Source: Spongilla lacustris (Eukaryota > Porifera > Demospongiae > Spongillida > Spongillidae). Taken from it: a stretch of DNA of 64,000 nucleotides. The DNA lies in contig OX442426.1 in assembly GCA_949361645.1 (NCBI GenBank), forward strand, positions 3,716,673-3,780,672. Direction: 5' to 3'. Shown in pieces: positions 45,762-57,005 of this stretch; the first letter of the stretch is position 1; each line of letters starts with the position of its first letter. The position numbers and the translations under genes are program-made. The notes beneath the pieces are model-generated. The model did not search any database. It was not told where the DNA came from and saw only the letters and a list, made by a program, of their open reading frames with translations.

Positions 45762-48700
45762 ATGGAAAAGCAAACTTCTGTGAAGGCTGCGTCTCAAGCT
45801 TCGGTTCCAACCGCCGCAATCCCAAAGAAGGTCAACTTCCTGCTAGGAGGATTGGCGGGGTGAGTCACGTAGCTTAGAAGCACAGACGTGTAGATGAACT
45901 CAGCTTCATGGTGTTCTGTTGTTTTGTATCTGAACGTTTTTAAATTTTTATTTTTTGATAGGTGTCACACCTCCGATACGCCTCTGGCGCGCCCCCATCG
46001 ATACACCCCCACACATGCTTTCACACAGCATAGGAAAAATTTTAACTACAGTACCAAACACGCCTAAATATCGTATTTTATCTATTAGTTACACAGATGT
46101 ACCTAGCTTTAACTTGTGATGCGCCCCAATAATGCCAGCTAGTATCCTTAGTTATGCACGCTTGCGCGCGTATGCTACATGTGACCATGGGGCATGGACG
46201 CATTGCTGGTGGTTCACGTACGGTAGTCTATGCGTACTGCGAGCACAACTGGGAGGTCAAAGGATAAGGGCAGTGATGATACGGTAGTACGTATACAGGG
46301 GAAAATAAAAATACCAATGTAAATTTATATATATATGCGCAGCCGCCAATGATACCGGTATTCAATTCACGTTGTGTTGCCTTAGTGTTGTTAATGTATA
46401 TTTCCAATCGATTGAGTCTACTCTGTACCTTAATGTATTTGCATCCCAGGCTCCCACCCCGCGCTGACTTTCCACGCCCCATAGTTGTGTCTTTCTGGAA
46501 TGCTAACGATGTTGGCAGACACACCCTTATTACCTTGTACTGTATAAATAAAGTTAAATACGAATAATAACTTAAATAATTTACTAATTCGTATAACGTA
46601 TTCGTATTTTTTAATAACATACAAATACAAATGCATATGTAGTTCGTATTTTTTAATGGTTGACGATAAATGAGTTCGTAATTTTTCATGCAGCACTGCA
46701 ATTGCCAATTGCTGGTGCATGCGTGCATACATTGCCAAAGGTTCTAGTTTTTGAAATTTTTACGGTATCGCTGTAGTACGACCACGGTGCGTTGTTTGTA
46801 TTGACATATAACAACTAAAGAAGCTAGCGAGGTCGCCAATATCAATAGGCGTGATTGCTTCAACCGTTTTGGACAAATTCTAGCGTCCTTCTTCATGAAA
46901 TCCCACTTTTCAGCCATTTCAAGTAATAATGAATACGAGCTGAACTCGTATTTTTTAATGATTATTGGACAATAAATTCGTAATAATAATTCGTAAAAAT
47001 AATTGCCAGGCTTATTTTAATAATTCGAATTCGTATTTAACTTTATTTATACAGTATATAAAATCCATGTACAGATGTACTACATGTATATCTGTGGTTA
47101 TTGATGACTCTACCCAGTCGAGTTTAGAAATCAGTTTTACTAACTTTTGTATTGCCCGTATACAGTTTGGTAGCAGAATCTTACAGCTGTACATGTATGC
47201 GTATTTTGCTAACGTTGCCAGGTTATAATTACGAACAATATTCATGTAAATGTAATATTCATGCTATTCTTTGTAGGGACAATTCTCATCCTTCCTCTAC
47301 ATGTATCTTGCAGTACCTCTTAAAATCACATGCCATTTTCCCCTCCAATCAGAATGAGTGCAGTTTGCTTTACACAGCCTTTGGATCTTGTGAAGAACCG
47401 TATGCAACTAAGTGGTAAGAATTTAGTGAACCTGACAGAGGTACTGCATTATCTCTGCCTGTTTGCTGTACACAGGGGAAGGAGGGGCTGCAAGGGAGTA
47501 CAAGACAAGTGTTCATGCTTTTTTTAAGATACTGCGTACTGAAGGTGTCACTGGGATATACAACGGGTAGAGCATTACGATCCATTGGTAGCACGTGTTT
47601 TTATGGCACATGTTCTCTACGTGCACATAGCATCTCTGCTGGTGTACTGCGGCAGGCAACATACAGCACTACGCGATTGGGTGTGTACCAGTCTCTCTTT
47701 GACTCTTATTCAAAGTAAGGTGTAATTTATCAAAGATGCAGATTGTTATTACATGGTTCTGACAGAGATGGAAAGCCTCCCAATGCTTTAATGAAGCTTG
47801 GAATTGGTAAGAATCTACATTTGGCATCACATATGCATCTGCATTGAAAGTTCTTAGTATTGAATTTTTTTTGCTAAGAGATTGCTGTATCGTAACTCTC
47901 TCACAACAGGGACAGTTGCTGGTGCTTGCGGTGCATTTGTTGGAAACCCAGCAGAGATATCTCTGATAAGAATGACTGCTGATGGAAGGTAAGAGCTGGA
48001 AATGGTATGGATGAGTGTTTCATGACTGGTGCCGTACCTATAGATTACCTAAACAGCATCAACGAGGCTATAAAAACGTGTTTGATGCTTGCATAAGAAT
48101 AACAAGGGAAGAAGGCTTGAAGACCCTGTGGAGGGTGAGTGGTGGCATTTAATAATTTTTAATAACATTCAACTGAAAGCAATATTTTCCAGGGGTGTGG
48201 TCCAACTATTGTCAGAGCCATGGTCGTAAATGCTGCTCAGTTGGCTACATATTCGCAAGCAAAAGAATTTCTGATATCCAGTGGTATTGAGTTATTCATA
48301 TTGGGGTTTAGTGCCATTTATTATTGCTTTTTAAACACCTGCAGGATACCTCCGTGATGGCATTGGCTGCCACTTTGCTGCCAGTCTCTTAAGTGGCTTT
48401 GTCACTACAGTTGTATCAATGCCAGTGGACATCACAAAAACTAGGTATGCACAAAATCAATGAAGAGCTCAACCTCAATTTAATTTCCATTCCAGAATCC
48501 AGAACATGAAGACAATAAATGGGGTACCTGAATATTCAGGAGCATTGGTGAGCGTGTATATAATTATGTGTTGCACCCTACATGTGCAATTTGTGCAGCT
48601 CATGTTGCAGATGTACCTTCATAGAATTTTTTGTTCAAATCCTCTAGGATGTTATCAGAAGAGTTGTGCAGAAAGAGGGCATCCCCAGCCTATGGAAGGG

Positions 48701-48812
48701 GTTTACCCCTTACTTTGCCCGCCTGGGACCACACACAGTGCTAATATTTGTCTTCCTTGAACAGTTCAAGATTGTGTATTACAAACTCACTCAAGCTAAT
48801 CTGCTGATGTGA
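45762..48812 (+). CDS. slc25a11: Mitochondrial 2-oxoglutarate/malate carrier, copy B
   Basis: Eleven exons give 317 aa in frame: 45762-45859, 47353-47414, 47476-47566, 47631-47714, 47766-47806, 47910-47988, 48044-48134, 48193-48283, 48345-48444, 48496-48547, 48648-48812. Signatures are PLDLVK, PAEISLIR and PVDITK, together with CFTQPLDLVKNRMQLSG, LRQATYSTTRLG, WRGCGPTIVRAMVVNAAQLA and WKGFTPYFARLGPHTVL. The exon layout matches copy A; only the first, fifth and last exons differ in length, by whole codons. The N-terminus is longer (Ala/Ser/Lys-rich) than in copy A. Intron 1 is large (1.5 kb) and holds a TIR element. Same expected role as copy A; the two may differ in expression or tissue. Arose by tandem duplication. 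Confidence 0.95.
46538..47056. mobile_element. TIR element inside intron 1 of carrier copy B
   Basis: Bounded by perfect 28-bp inverted repeats at 46538-46565 and 47029-47056 (inner part GTATAAATAAAGTTAAATAC and its complement). About 519 bp. The interior contains several TTCGTATTTTTTAA repeats. No transposase ORF, so non-autonomous. Confidence 0.8.
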
Positions 48813-50167
48813 TTGCTCCATCACAATGTCTGTGCACAATTTTGTTCAGAACAACCCATATGTGTTTTCATGTATTAATATTATATTATAATGTATCAAC
48901 AATATGGCAGACGATTAATATTTAAAAAGCAAATGAAAAGTGTATTATGCTTTTACTACATTAGCTAAAATGTTTTTATCATCAGTCGCATGCCGCAGGC
49001 GGCATCTCTAGAAACACAAAAGATGTGTGCTATGAAATGTTTAACCTATTGCAATAGTGAAGGACTATATTGGAGGAGATTGCCTTGATGAGGATCAGAG
49101 TGTCCCCCTAATTTCAGTTTGATGCATCGCCATGTTGGCTTAGAAGCAGTCGTGTACCTACTTATATAAAGTAAGAATTTGATTTGATTGGACCAAAACT
49201 GATCTTAGTGATCATCAACCAGATATGCACTTGTGTCATCAATAAAGGAGCTCCTTTAAAATTTCCACACCAAATGTAAAGGTGTTGCAAGCATCTCAGC
49301 GAAGCATGAATCACTGTTGTGGACTATTGGATGTCTCATCATTGCTGTGGCTATACTTTAAATCTGCATTTATATACTAGTTGCTGTTTGCCTGTACGCA
49401 AAGAGAATGTATTAATGGATGTGATGTAAGCTACAGGGGATAAGAAAAGGACTCAGACTTCCATACATGACACAAAGTAGGAATCCTTTGATCAAGAAAC
49501 AACGATTTAGAACCATTTGATCTGAATATAGAATAGCTAGTGTGGAGGGCACTCCAAGTAAAGGACACATTGGCAGTGCAGCCTCTGATTGGCTGGCTAT
49601 ATGTAAAATATTATGCAGGGCGAGTCTTTTTGCACTGACTAGGTGAAGTGAAGGCAGGCAATGGAACACCATGCTGTCTGCTGAATGCTTGTGAACTGGC
49701 CATTGCACAGTATGCATTTATGGTCTCTGCCATGGATTGACCAACTCGAGTGTCCCCCTTTGTACAGACTCCACACCCCCTGCACTGGGGACAATGATTA
49801 CTCCTATAGGCTTGGTGGTGATGTTGCATCTCGACACAATAGGCCGCATGACTGGTTTGCACGATGATGTATCAGCAAAAATAAAAGGAGGAATAATCAA
49901 GTATGTCTATAAACATCTTGTTTCAATATAAAGCAGTGCAGAATCCCATGTGGCCATTATATGTGGTAGAGTGGTGGGCTTGAGATTTGGTTCTAGCATG
50001 CCACTACCAACCCCATGAGGCAGAGCCCACTCAAGTGCCAGCTGGAGGCATGTAGCAATTGTTGTCCAGAGCATTGTTACCAGCTACAAGTGAAAAAAAA
50101 AAAATTATGCTGCTCAGGTATTTTGTGTGTGCTTGGCAAAGCTACAGACATGTTTCTCTGATGTATG
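48813..50167. other. Intergenic, no gene recognised
   Basis: 3' flank of carrier copy B, with an AATAAA at about 49241-49246. ORFs near 49.4-49.9 kb overlap each other on both strands and show no motif. Confidence 0.45.
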
Positions 50168-50600
50168 TGGTCCCAGGCTTGCCCTCTAATGTATAGGTCC
50201 CCAGGCTTGCCCTCTAATGTATAGGTCCCCAGGCTTGCCCTCTAATGTATAGGTCCCCAGGCTTGCCCTCTAATGTATAGGTCCCCAGGCTTGCCCTCTA
50301 ATGTATAGGTCCCCAGGCTTGCCCTCTAATGTATAGGTCCCCAGGCTTGCCCTCTAATGTATAGGTCCCCAGGCTTGCCCTCTAATGTATAGGTCCCCAG
50401 GCTTGCCCTCTAATGTATAGGTCCCCAGGCTTGCCCTCTAATGTATAGGTCCCCAGGCTTGCCCTCTAATGTATAGGTCCCCAGGCTTGCCCTCTAATGT
50501 ATAGGTCCCCAGGCTTGCCCACTGATGTATAGGTCTCCAGGCTTGCCCTCTAATGTATAGGTCCCCAGGCTTGCCCTCTGATGTATAGGTCCCCAGGCTT
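50168..50600. repeat. 28-bp minisatellite, about 15 units
   Basis: Unit contains GTATAGGTCCCCAGGCTTGC followed by CCTCTAAT. Most copies are identical; the last few carry single changes (CCACTGATG, GGTCTCC). The near-identity suggests recent expansion or homogenisation. Confidence 0.95.
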
Positions 50601-51423
50601 TTCAAAGCATGGCCTGCATAGGATTTAAAGTATCATGAATTAAATTAGTAAAAACACTCGAATCCATGTATAAATGTCGGCATACAGTGGACCCAATTGG
50701 ATTTTAGTGAGTGTATTAGAGCCAGGGAATAGTGAAAGCTCAGATAACATAAATAATGCCCACTCTCCTACACCGGGATGTGAAAAGATTGCATCATATG
50801 TTTTTTACGATCATTACTGAAGCCAAATGTTAGTGGTTATGCAAAGACACTAGTTACGAATTTGCTACCACATTTGTTTGGTATTGTGACATGTGGTTGT
50901 GTGCATTGGGAATTGTATGATCATGTGCAATACTGCAGTAAATTAGCTAGGAGGTATGGTTTATATGTCAGTTAGATGTATGGCTGACATAAACAGTTTG
51001 TCCTTTTTTAATGGTTATGATCATTCATCACTGAAAATACCCCACCTCAATTTGGAATATCCCATATGGGTCTTATTCTTTGAGGAACATGAATTAGTTT
51101 AATTGTATATGTGTGTATGTTATGTATGGAGACACTATTCTATTTCCACTTCTCCATATAGACTATGTACACGCAGAACCTACTTCTTTTAAATATTTCC
51201 TCTGTGGTTTAATAAAACCCTGACCTGACCCATATACTTTCACATGCAGGATTATTACTGGTACACTATACCAGTATAAAACCATTCTCACATATCATAA
51301 AATTACTCATACACGCATTTCATTTTTTTTTTTGGTAACATTACAGGTACTATTAATAGGTGCATGAACCACCATATAATTACTACTGATGTGCCTTAAT
51401 TGGGATATACGGTCACACTCCGG
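50601..51423. other. Upstream flank of the Y-box gene, no gene seen
   Basis: A/T-rich sequence with no supported exon. The proximal promoter of the Y-box gene lies at its right end. Confidence 0.4.
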
Positions 51424-51424
51424 G

Positions 51425-51432
51425 TATAAAAG
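51425..51432 (+). promoter_or_regulatory. TATA box of the Y-box gene
   Basis: TATAAAAG in the context GGGTATAAAAGCAACG, about 140 nt upstream of the start codon. Transcription would begin near 51455-51460. It is the cleanest TATA element upstream of any gene in the window. Confidence 0.55.
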
Positions 51433-51565
51433 CAACGTAGTCTCGTGATTCATTTAGACCGCACTGAGCTGGTGCATGCTAAGGAGTGACACCTGAAGGA
51501 GACAAGCCATCTTACTAAGCCCAGCAGGCAACTGAGCCCTGGAAGTAACAACAACTACTGCCATC

Positions 51566-53155
51566 ATGTCGGACCCAGTCGATCAGCAGACTACTACTAG
51601 TACTAGTCCACGCGAATTCACCGGTAAATATTTTGGATTTGAAATACGGGAAGCGGTGTGACTGCAGGGATTGTAGCACATTAGCAGGGTGTTTATCGCT
51701 GTTTATCGCTGTTTTTTCTTTCCTGCAAAATAGCAAACATCATAACAGGCACAGTGAAATGGTTCAACGTGAAGAGTGGTTACGGATTCATCACCAGGTA
51801 TGGTTTGCTTGCTGCTCCGAGTCGCAAATAAAATATTGCACCAGCACTTTTTGGGGGTGTAACTAGAAATTTAATTCATCTAACGGATAAGGTTTATCTG
51901 TTTGTGTGTCACTGTATCAACATTCAAATTCATGAATTGATAATGGTGCAGTAGAAATGCATTGCATTGTGTGCAACCCGGATTCACTGACTTTACTTAT
52001 ACAGGAGTGACACCCAAAGTGACATCTTTGTCCATCAGGTATGTGCACACGTGTTACAACTTTACTTGCATGTGTGTGACCTGTGTGCTTTGTGTGTATT
52101 AGACTGCTATCATCAAGAATAACCCGAACAAGTACCTACGAAGTGTTGGAGATGGAGAGACCGTTGAGTTCATAGTCATCCAGGGAGCCAAAGGGCCCGA
52201 AGCAGCTCAAGTCACCGGACCAAATGGTGCATTTGTCCAAGGCAGCAAATATGCCCGTAGGTGGTACGGTATTGATAATGAGCGGTGTTGCACATAGCCT
52301 TGTTGTCTTGCAGCGGATAGGAAGCCTGGCTTCTACCGTGGACGTGGTTCACGTGGGGGAGGACCAGGGCGCCGCCCCCCAAGACAGCCACCTCAAGACA
52401 GCCAGGGGGAGGACAAGACGGAGGGCACCTCAGAGGGAGAGGGGGACGGAGAGGTTGACCGTCGCAGGCGTAGGGGACCCCCACGAAGGAACTTCAATCG
52501 CCGCTATAGGCGTGGTGGTCCACCAAGGCGCAATCCTGAGGTCTGTTGGATTGTTTGGGGGTCTGTGCATCTGGGTGTTTTAAGTAAAGCACAAACTTTT
52601 TTCAGGGAGAGCAGACCGCAGAGAATGATGGGGTAGGCGGAGCCCCTATGGAGGGTGGAGGAGACCTGCCCCCTGGCCAGGTACCGCAGCGTAGGAATTA
52701 CAGGACAAGGGTGTATCGCCCTGAAAGACCAGCAGGACAAAATGAGAACGAGGCTGATGCAGCTGTAAGCGGTTCATTGTGTAACAGGTTCAACCACTGC
52801 CTTTAAAAGCTTGCATGGTTGCTGTTAAGCCTTGGATTTTATAGTATGGTTTTGTCAATGGGTATTGTAATGTTGGTTTTCACGAGGACATCTTTATGTT
52901 GAACACTGCTCCCCACAGGCCCAAGGTTCACAAGAACAGCAACCTCAGCAGAACCGCCCACCACGTCGCCGTCGACCAAGACCACGTCGCACAGACAACC
53001 CTGAAAATGTTGGTAGATTTGTGTTATTTTTTAAATTTTATTCAGCAGATGATCATTTCTCCATTACTTAGGCAAAGCCTCAGGTTGATGAAGGTGTTCG
53101 TCAACCAGAAGATGCTCCACTGCCTGCACAGGTCCCTACCACAAACGGCAATTGA
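51566..53155 (+). CDS. ybx1: Y-box binding protein (cold-shock domain RNA/DNA-binding protein)
   Basis: Eight exons give 289 aa: 51566-51623, 51734-51797, 52005-52038, 52103-52256, 52314-52540, 52606-52764, 52919-53008, 53072-53155. The cold-shock domain (about 21-100) carries RNP1 [12 protein letters not shown] and RNP2 DIFVHQ, then [27 protein letters not shown] and QGSKYA, almost as in vertebrate YBX1. The C-terminal half alternates basic/aromatic islands ([31 protein letters not shown]) with acidic stretches, as in the family. Role: packaging and translational control of mRNA in cytoplasmic particles, and promoter binding in the nucleus. The seventh donor (AAT|GTTGGT) is unusual, but it is the only one that keeps the frame into the last exon. 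Confidence 0.96.
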
Positions 53156-53800
53156 ATACCAAATTACAACCTATTCTAGTGTGTTAACTGCTGCGTAACT
53201 TTTAAAATACCATCGAAGTCCACCTGTGTATTGCACCAACTTTACTAGTAAAAAGGCCATCTTGTCCCTTGTGATCCTTGTTGCTCATGCACTGTAACAG
53301 CAATGTTTAGTGTGCATTGGTTTGTATTTGCCATCTGAAATTAAGTTGCTCATGAATGCCAAATCAGAAATATATGCATGCACCTGGTATGTAGGGTTTA
53401 TGAACTTCAAGTTTGGCAATTAACTCCGTATTCTGCTACAAGGGAAATATGGTGATTTAGGCAAAAATAAATCCCTAAAGCAGCTTCTTGGTGTCTTAAT
53501 TTAAATCGCTTGTTTGTAACTATTTCATATCTAATAGGGTGGTGGTTGTTGTGAACTTTCCTCACTTAGGGACATCCTGTAAATTAATAAATCATAAGGC
53601 AAGGTTCTAATTTAACAAGGTGACAATAAATCACAACAACTGATGACACCAGCATCTGCTCTGAAACACACCCACATAACCCAGCCCTCTCAATATTGTG
53701 CAAGTAGCATAAGGATACATACATATAAGAGCATTGAAGAGCACAATAGCCACATGACATGCACCCACACTTTTTTTAGAGCCAAATCGGGTGTGTACAT
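53156..53800. other. 3' UTR and flank of the Y-box gene
   Basis: Presumed 3' UTR with AATAAA at about 53465-53470, roughly 310 nt after the stop. No further gene. Confidence 0.5.
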
Positions 53801-54031
53801 CCTATAATATTTACACCATACCCTGTAGACAAAGTCAAATGACTGTCTAGTGCAGCTGAACCAAAAAAAATGTACACGACCGTACCTATTTTAGCATGAG
53901 CATAGTGCTACTTGCATTTGAAATAATAGCCTCAGGATAACATAATTATGTATGTCGTATACTTTTTTTTGTTCAGCTGCACTGGACAGTCATTTGACTT
54001 TGTCTACAGCGTATGGTGTAAACATAATAGG
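53801..54031. mobile_element. MITE-like element with 70-bp inverted repeats
   Basis: Left arm 53801-53870 and right arm about 53961-54031 are complementary over nearly their full length. Shared core: GTAGACAAAGTCAAATGACT, then GT, one variable base, AGTGCAGCTGAAC and an A-run. About 231 bp, no coding capacity. Confidence 0.88.
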
Positions 54032-55640
54032 AGTGTTGTACACAACCGATTAAAACAGTATAGCTGAACCTGACTGAATGTACTGTGGTGCTGATTTCTG
54101 GAAGAGCAATACAGAACACAATATGTTGTTGGTTTCATGTGTAATTTAATTGCACAGCACAAAAAAAAAAGCAATACACAAAACTTGCCAATCTTATATC
54201 CTCCAGATGCTAATAACCGTTCAGGACGGCCCAATAACTGCATTAGTACTTGTATACATTGGTAACATTTTGTATTTAATTGTGGCCACGTGATATGGGT
54301 GATTTGACCAATACTTAAGTGCACTTCCCTCCAAAGCAATTGCTGACCCCTGCTCTGTTCATCACTAATGTGCTGTTCCGCTTATATTAACAAAACATGT
54401 TGTGTCACTTGTGTGCCTACAGCTGCTGCACTAATTATTACACCAACTACGTGAGTATGTTCACTGCCACTGGTGAAAAGTTGTTGGGAGTTGTGTATTA
54501 CATGTAATTAGTGACTAAACAGTGATTTTTGTAGGGAGCAATTGTGCAGCTTTGCATACCTTGCTGGTTAGGATCAATGTACATGTACAGGTCTGTTATG
54601 AGCAAAAATGAGAGCATGCATAGCTAATCACTACCAAGTCCTTTGTGGGTAGAGCTGTTTGTGTTGACTTTGTGTGGGTAGAGCTGTTTGTGTTGATTCC
54701 TGGAAGAGCAGTATGGTATGACAATGTATATTCATTGTACACTATGCACTACAGGTAATCAAAAATAGAGCTAAAATAGTGGCTGCACACCATGGTTTTG
54801 CTAATGCAAATTGAAGCACACCTTCCTGAATGAAAATCTAAACTGAAAGTCCAACTGCTACTCCACCTGCCAGACGACACGCTAATATAGTACGACTGCA
54901 GCATTCAATAATACAATGGTTTTTTTTTTATTTAGCCTGTTGCCTTTAGATGTGAAAGATTTAACTACATAGCCCGAACATTTATCTTTGACTGCCAACA
55001 CCTATGATGAAGGTGTGTCAATAATCAGAGGTACAAGGTTATCTGTATGATGTTAGCTCCAAACACCAGCAGTGCGCCCACGCCACACAACAATTGCTTT
55101 TTGCTACCTTGTGCTTGTTTTTTCTAATCACCTTTTATGTTACGTACTATCATTATGTGCAGTGAGATGGCAGTCCTACTCTATAATGTTGAGCACTGTA
55201 GAGATGGGAGAGATGGGAGAGATGTCTCAATAAAAGGACGAAGCTTATGTTTACTGGAATACATGTGTATATGTGTAATGATGTAACGATGTTTTAGCAT
55301 GGAAGGTGTGAACTCGTGCAATGGTACAAAGTTAGTGTGATGTGTATGGGAATTTCATGATCACGATCACTCTAGCTAGTTCACAGCAAGTGTTCACATG
55401 TAATTGTTAAGCTGCAAAAAGTCCATTTATTGAAGGCACATGTGTAATATCATGTATATGTTGCTTTTTCTTTTGTTGATAAAAAATTACATGACGTATG
55501 TACATATCAAATGCAAGTGTGTACAACAAGTTTTAATACACATGTGTAACTTATTAGATTACTGGTCAGTAAGTTATATTGTGAGGGCTGCACCAATCCA
55601 CACAAGCTAGAAGAAAGATAAGCAAGTCTGGGTACCTGTA
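54032..55640. other. No gene recognised
   Basis: Contains a two-unit direct duplication of about 30 bp near 54640-54695 (GTGGGTAGAGCTGTTTGTGT). Minus-strand ORFs are short and unsupported. Confidence 0.4.
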
Positions 55641-55779
55641 CAAAAAACAGGATACTAAAATCCTTCATTATGCCAAATGCAGTGCACCCATTCCCCCTAT
55701 GTCGGTAAAAAAAACACATACACACATATTTTAAGTCTCTCACACATACACACAACCAATACACAATTTTTGAGGTTGC

Positions 55780-56641
55780 ATGAATGTAATGGTCTTCATC
55801 ATCTCCCCAGCAGGGACTGTCTTAGGGATTTGACACAAATGCTTTTGAAGTGCCCTGCTCCTGGGGCATTCTGATCCATACAGATCAGTTCCCTATAACA
55901 TATTTTTAAATATAATTTTTTAACTTAAAATTATATGGAAAAATAAAAATTGACATAGTGATCGATGTGGCTGAGTGGTCATATATCTATATATATATAA
56001 TATTATAATTATAATATATATATATGCACGCACACACATGCTACCACAGGGACAATTTTTTATTCCAAGCATTCATCTCGAAACCCCCTTGGTACACATA
56101 CATGTCATACTACCTGATCCATAAGGCAACTTGGGGTTTGGTTCGATGACACTTTTAAAATAGAATTCTATCAAGGATTATTATTCTGCAAAAGCAACCC
56201 AAATATAAATGCACGTATTGGCCAGAGATATATATTACTGACCTTGTGATGAGCACTATGGCTATGCACTTGAAATGTTTACGACCTCATGGTAAAACTA
56301 CAGTCATGTAAAAATAGAAATAACATCAATATTTTTATTTTGAAATTGATAAGTTTGTTAATTAATGATAAGGTCATTCAATCAGCTAAAGCTAAGGGTC
56401 CAATAGGGATCTCTTATTTTTACTTACAGGTGATAATGTGAATGTCATGGTAGCAGAGAGAACCACACCTAAGTAGGTCCCACATTTGTCATGATGAGCA
56501 GATTGCGGCTGCAGCAGCTGGATGTACCATTGTGACCAGAGAGCATGTGCTTCACTTGCAACAACCAATGATGGCATGATTAGACTGACAAGACCATTGG
56601 AAGCAGCAGCGGAGTGAAAACCAAGTCCTCCACCAGATTTC
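55780..56641 (-). other. Two possible exons of an unidentified minus-strand gene
   Basis: Block 56641-56428 is open on the minus strand. It starts after a pyrimidine-rich TTTTTTACAG acceptor and ends at a good donor, CCT|GTAAGT. It encodes GGGLGFHSAAASNG, SLIMPSLVVASEAHALW and HHDKCGTYLGVV. A second block from 55892 downward follows a TATAG acceptor, stays in phase and encodes YGSECPRSRALQKH and KTVPAGEMMKT. I do not recognise the family and could not find the first or last exon. It may be a partial gene, a pseudogene or chance. Confidence 0.3.
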
Positions 56642-57005
56642 CTGTAAAAAATAGGTGATTGACATCAGTTTATCGTCACTACATCATTAAAATTACTGTA
56701 AATGACACAGGGAAAGTTCTAATACTGTCGAGAATAATAGATAGAGGAACAGAGGTGAAGTCTGATTGAATTCAATGAATCCATCCTTAATTAATGTTAA
56801 TTATTGTAAGCTGGCAGGGGTTCATTTTATAAACGGAACTACAGACTGTATGAGCATTAACTTTCCATTCCTAGCCTAGAAAAAAAAAATCAAAAAGGCT
56901 ACCAATAAGAGATTGGTTGCAAGATATTTTGCACTGAACAGCATAATGCATTCAATTAAACGTCATTTGACGTAAAAGTGTTGGAATGTGATTCATAGTT
57001 TTTCG

